From Gemmatimonadota bacterium (lineage in GTDB: Bacteria > ARS69), in assembly GCA_030747075.1 (NCBI GenBank), contig JASLLL010000049.1, forward strand, positions 1-10,890: 10,890 nt of DNA, in the 5' to 3' direction. Shown piece by piece: positions 7,483 through 10,890 of the stretch; positions within the stretch are counted from its first letter, which is position 1; each line of letters opens with the position of its first letter. The notes below the pieces were generated by a model. That model searched no databases and had not been told where the DNA came from. It worked only from the letters and a program-made list of their open reading frames with translations. Made by a program: the position numbers and the translations under genes.

Positions 7483-8076
7483 TCAGGCGAACTCGTTCAG
7501 TCCGTAGCGTCGCACGAGCGTCTTTCGCAGCGCTTCCCGCCCACGGTGGATCCGCGCCTTCACGGTGCCGAGCGGGGCGCCGAGCACGAGGGCGATCTCG
7601 TCGTAGGAGAGGTCTCGCTGGTGGCGCAGCTCCAGCACGAGACGCTGCGCCTCCGGAAGCTCGGCCATGGCGGCGGCCAGCATGCGCGCGCGGTCGGCTT
7701 GCTCCGCGTCGGCGGCCGGGTTGCAGGAGTCGTCCGGGATCTCGCGCGGCGCCTCCTCCCCGTCGCCGAATCGAACCGGCGCGTCCAGCGACACGGTCTG
7801 GAGGCGGCGGCGACGAATGTGGTCGATGCAGAGGTTCGTCGCCACCCGGTACAGCCAGCTGGTGAAAGGATAGCGCGGGTCGTACTTCGGAAGGGACCGG
7901 TGCACCTTCACGAAGAGGTCCTGCGTGAGGTCTCGGGCGGTTTCCCGGTCGCGGACCATGCGAAGCATCAGGTTGAAGATCCCCCGCTCGTGGGCGCGGA
8001 CGAGACCATCGAACGCACCGGATTCCCCGGCGAGCGTCCGGCGGACGAGGTCCCGATCGGCGGCGGGGTCGGACAC
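7483..8076 (-). CDS. RNA polymerase ECF-type sigma factor (sigma70 family)
   Basis: This 197-residue sigma factor has the two-domain ECF layout. Region 2 spans about residues 9-93, with AFDGLVRAHERGIFNLMLRM, DLTQDLFVKVHRSL, and FTSWLYRVATNLCIDHIRRR for core binding and -10 recognition. Region 4 spans about 138-187, with LPEAQRLVLELRHQRDLSYDEIA and LGTVKARIHRGREALRK, the helix-turn-helix that reads the -35. The linker (94-137) is variable and has no extra domain. The start is GTG at 8076, supported by TAAGGAGG eight bases upstream. It is divergent from enolase. The next gene downstream, after 164 bp, is a membrane protein resembling an anti-sigma factor, and a candidate self-recognised promoter lies directly upstream. 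The environmental signal cannot be read from the sequence. Confidence 0.95.
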   Translation of the reverse strand: MSDPAADRDLVRRTLAGESGAFDGLVRAHERGIFNLMLRMVRDRETARDLTQDLFVKVHRSLPKYDPRYPFTSWLYRVATNLCIDHIRRRRLQTVSLDAPVRFGDGEEAPREIPDDSCNPAADAEQADRARMLAAAMAELPEAQRLVLELRHQRDLSYDEIALVLGAPLGTVKARIHRGREALRKTLVRRYGLNEFA

Positions 8077-8084
8077 TTGCGGAA

Positions 8085-8092
8085 CCTCCTTA
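8085..8092 (-). promoter_or_regulatory. Strong ribosome binding site of the sigma-factor gene
   Basis: TAAGGAGG on the minus strand lies eight bases before the GTG at 8076. It decides the non-ATG start; no ATG in frame gives a better-placed N-terminus for region 2. Confidence 0.8.
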
Positions 8093-8102
8093 GCCGATGA
8101 AG

Positions 8103-8128
8103 TACGGCCGGCGCGTCCACCGGGTTGC
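8103..8128 (-). promoter_or_regulatory. Candidate autoregulatory ECF promoter before the sigma gene
   Basis: Minus-strand GCAACCC, 15 bases, then CGTA. This is the same pair of boxes and the same spacing as at 7347-7372. The CGTA ends 26 bases before the GTG start, so transcription would begin just ahead of the ribosome site. ECF sigma factors commonly drive their own operon, which fits. The assignment is inferred from the repeated pattern. Confidence 0.5.
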
Positions 8129-8147
8129 CCGCCGTGGGGGACGGCGG
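8129..8147. repeat. Perfect 7-bp inverted repeat in the sigma/enolase divergent spacer
   Basis: CCGCCGT-GGGGG-ACGGCGG forms a perfect 7-bp stem with a five-G loop. It adjoins the -35 box of the candidate sigma promoter and has no T-run on either side, so it is not a standard terminator. It could be an operator or merely reflect GC-rich composition. Confidence 0.45.
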
Positions 8148-8276
8148 CGCTGCCGTGAGCAGAGGGGGCAGCCTACCGCAAACCGGACGAACGCTCCCGA
8201 ACTTCCGCTGGAGATTCCCGGAGGTCTGGGCGACACTGCGCGAGGGACCCGTCGAGAAACCCGGGGGAGACCGTGA

Positions 8277-9608
<1,332 letters not shown>

Positions 9609-9613
9609 AGGGC

Positions 9614-9740
9614 GCGGCCGGTGGTGCGGGGTGCGGCCGGTGGTGCGGGGCGCGGCCGGTGGTGCGGGGCGCGGCCGGTGGTGCGGGGCGCGGCCGGTGG
9701 TGCGGGGTGCGGCCGGTGGTGCGGGGTGCGGCCGGTGGTG
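9614..9740 (+). repeat. Tandem array of a 19-bp G-rich unit (six full copies plus 13 bp)
   Basis: The unit GCGGCCGGTGGTGCGGGGY starts at 9614, 9633, 9652, 9671, 9690, 9709 and 9728; the seventh copy stops after 13 bases. The full copies differ only in the last base (T, C, C, C, T, T). The period is not a multiple of three and lies between stop and start codons, so it is not coding. It fills most of the spacer between enolase and the division gene. High identity suggests recent expansion, as in a VNTR. Runs of G on the transcribed-sense strand might form structure. Confidence 0.97.
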
Positions 9741-9765
9741 GCCGCGGGGATGAGGACGGCGACGG

Positions 9766-9770
9766 GGAGG
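9766..9770 (+). promoter_or_regulatory. Ribosome binding site that selects the upstream start of the FtsB-like gene
   Basis: GGAGG, continuing as TGAGGCG into the ATG at 9778, has ideal seven-base spacing. The internal ATG at 9973, which would give a family-typical shorter protein, has only GGGGCGG abutting it. Confidence 0.6.
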
Positions 9771-9777
9771 TGAGGCG

Positions 9778-10464
9778 ATGGGTGGCGGACCGTGGGGCGG
9801 CGAGAGGCCGAAGGCACCGAAGGCAGGCGCGGGACGGGAGGCGCTGGGACGCTCGGCGCGGGCGAGACGCGCACGACGGGCGAAGGCGCGCGGAGGCGGA
9901 GAGACGCGAAGGTCGGCGGCGGCCGCCAGGCGCGGGCTGCGGCGGGAACGCGGGCGGCGTGGCGCGGGGCGGATGGCGGCCCTCCTGCGGCCGGTGGTGG
10001 GTGTGGCGGCGGGGACCGCGGCGAAGCTGGCCGGATACGCGCGGGTATCACCACAGGGATTCCTGGGGCGGCAGCGGCTGCGGTGGGTGGTGCTGGCGCT
10101 CGGGGGCGTGTGGGTGGTGTGGACCTTCTTCCTGAGCAGCGGGAGCCTCCCGCGGCTGTGGTCCGTCCGCGGGGAAAACCGAGCGCTGAACGCGGAGATC
10201 CATGCGATGGAGGCGCGTGCTGACGGACTCCGCGCGGAGGTGGCCGGGCTCGCGGCGGCAGGCGGCGAGGACTGGCGGGAGGTCGCGGGGGTCGCGGGCG
10301 ACGCGGCGGGCGCGGCGGACGACGCGGCGGCGAAGGTGCGGCCACCGACCGAGCAGGAAGCGCGGGAAGCGCTGGAGCGCGTCGCGCGGGACGAGCATGC
10401 GATGGTCGGGCGCGGGGAGACGCTCGTTCGCTTCTACACGGAAAAGGCGGACGGGGAGCGTTAG
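9778..10464 (+). CDS. FtsB/DivIC-family division protein with long basic N-terminus
   Basis: This 228-residue protein has one membrane helix at about 102-121 (RWVVLALGGVWVVWTFFL), then a coiled-coil-like stretch at 127-160 (LWSVRGENRALNAEIHAMEA). Its C-terminal segment at 195-221 (REALERVARDEHAMVGRGET) resembles the conserved end of FtsB/DivIC (IERIAREEYGMVKPGE type). Such proteins join FtsL and FtsQ in the septal complex, with the coiled coil outside the cytoplasmic membrane. Position directly after eno supports this. Two features are unusual: residues 1-100 are extremely rich in Arg, Ala and Gly, and a Gly/Ala/Asp-rich insert of about 30 residues (161-190) separates the coiled coil from the end motif. 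I keep the ATG at 9778 because of its strong ribosome site; ATG at 9973 (residue 66) is the alternative start. Confidence 0.75.
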   Translation: MGGGPWGGERPKAPKAGAGREALGRSARARRARRAKARGGGETRRSAAAARRGLRRERGRRGAGRMAALLRPVVGVAAGTAAKLAGYARVSPQGFLGRQRLRWVVLALGGVWVVWTFFLSSGSLPRLWSVRGENRALNAEIHAMEARADGLRAEVAGLAAAGGEDWREVAGVAGDAAGAADDAAAKVRPPTEQEAREALERVARDEHAMVGRGETLVRFYTEKADGER

Positions 10465-10490
10465 GCCGGTCCGGGCGCGGGGGGATGCGG

Positions 10491-10560
10491 CCGGGGGAGG
10501 CCGCGGCGGTGCGCGGGTGGTGGGGCCGGTGGAGGCCGCGGCGGTGCGCGGGTGGTGGGG
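10491..10560 (+). repeat. Two tandem copies of a 35-bp G-rich unit
   Basis: Copies at 10491-10525 and 10526-10560 differ at one base (CCGGG versus CCGGT at the start); the remaining 30 bases are identical. They lie between the division gene stop and the tRNA promoter. The words GGCCGGTGG-like and GGTGGTG recall the 19-bp array upstream of the same gene, though the unit length differs. Confidence 0.95.
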
Positions 10561-10617
10561 AGAGCGGCGGGGGATGCGGGAAGCGGCAGGCGACCGCGAT
10601 GGACGCCGATTCGTCGC

Positions 10618-10646
10618 TTGACGGGTGTGGAGCCGTCCCGTAGATT
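10618..10646 (+). promoter_or_regulatory. Sigma70-type promoter of tRNA-fMet
   Basis: TTGACG (10618-10623), 17 bases, then TAGATT (10641-10646). This is a near-consensus housekeeping promoter, with five of six and four of six matches. Its -10 ends 12 bases before the mature tRNA, leaving a very short 5' leader. It is the clearest housekeeping promoter in the window. Confidence 0.75.
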
Positions 10647-10658
10647 CCTGCGTCACAT

Positions 10659-10890
<232 letters not shown>

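Noticed and set aside
9614-9740. The 19-bp array as a CRISPR
   Set aside because: The units abut directly with no unique spacers, and no cas genes are near.

Overview
The window is GC-rich, gene-dense bacterial DNA. It encodes a Na+-translocating NADH:quinone reductase, an Omp85 outer-membrane protein and secreted or membrane envelope proteins, so the host is a diderm (Gram-negative) bacterium. Coding is compact, with 4-8 bp overlaps, frequent GTG starts and strong GC preference at third codon positions. The sequence alone does not fix the phylum. The combination of Nqr, a bactofilin-like membrane protein and a short Omp85 protein would fit an FCB-group or related uncultured lineage, but that is a guess.

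Left part, minus strand (read right to left): the 3' end of the transcription block is nqrA-nqrB-nqrC-nqrD-nqrE, with nqrE cut by the window edge after 32 codons. The genes are packed with 1-2 bp gaps or 4-8 bp overlaps. The covalent-FMN motifs of NqrB and NqrC and the membrane iron-sulfur cysteines of NqrD and NqrE are intact. NqrA is unusual: its C-terminus carries a complete four-cysteine [4Fe-4S]-type motif like that of its relative RnfC, where the well-studied NqrA has only two of the cysteines. The 125-bp gap upstream of nqrA holds iterated short repeats around a weak promoter-like sequence.

Middle part, also minus strand: an ECF sigma factor, then a membrane anti-sigma-like protein, then a secreted/membrane protein with a bactofilin-like beta-solenoid, then a single-POTRA Omp85-family protein. 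The sigma gene and the anti-sigma gene are each preceded, at nearly the same distance from the start codon, by GCAACCC-N15-CGTA. These two matched sites look like promoters for an autoregulated ECF sigma factor. Together the four genes read as a self-regulated envelope module.

Right part, plus strand: enolase (eno), an FtsB/DivIC-like division protein with a long basic N-terminus, and an initiator tRNA-fMet with its own sigma70-type promoter and a strong intrinsic terminator. The two spacers flanking the division gene contain very G-rich tandem repeats: six and a partial copy of a 19-bp unit, and two copies of a 35-bp unit. Past the terminator, the minus strand is open to the window edge and its frame ends inside the antisense of the tRNA. 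This is the arrangement seen for some integrases inserted at tRNA genes, but the evidence here is thin.
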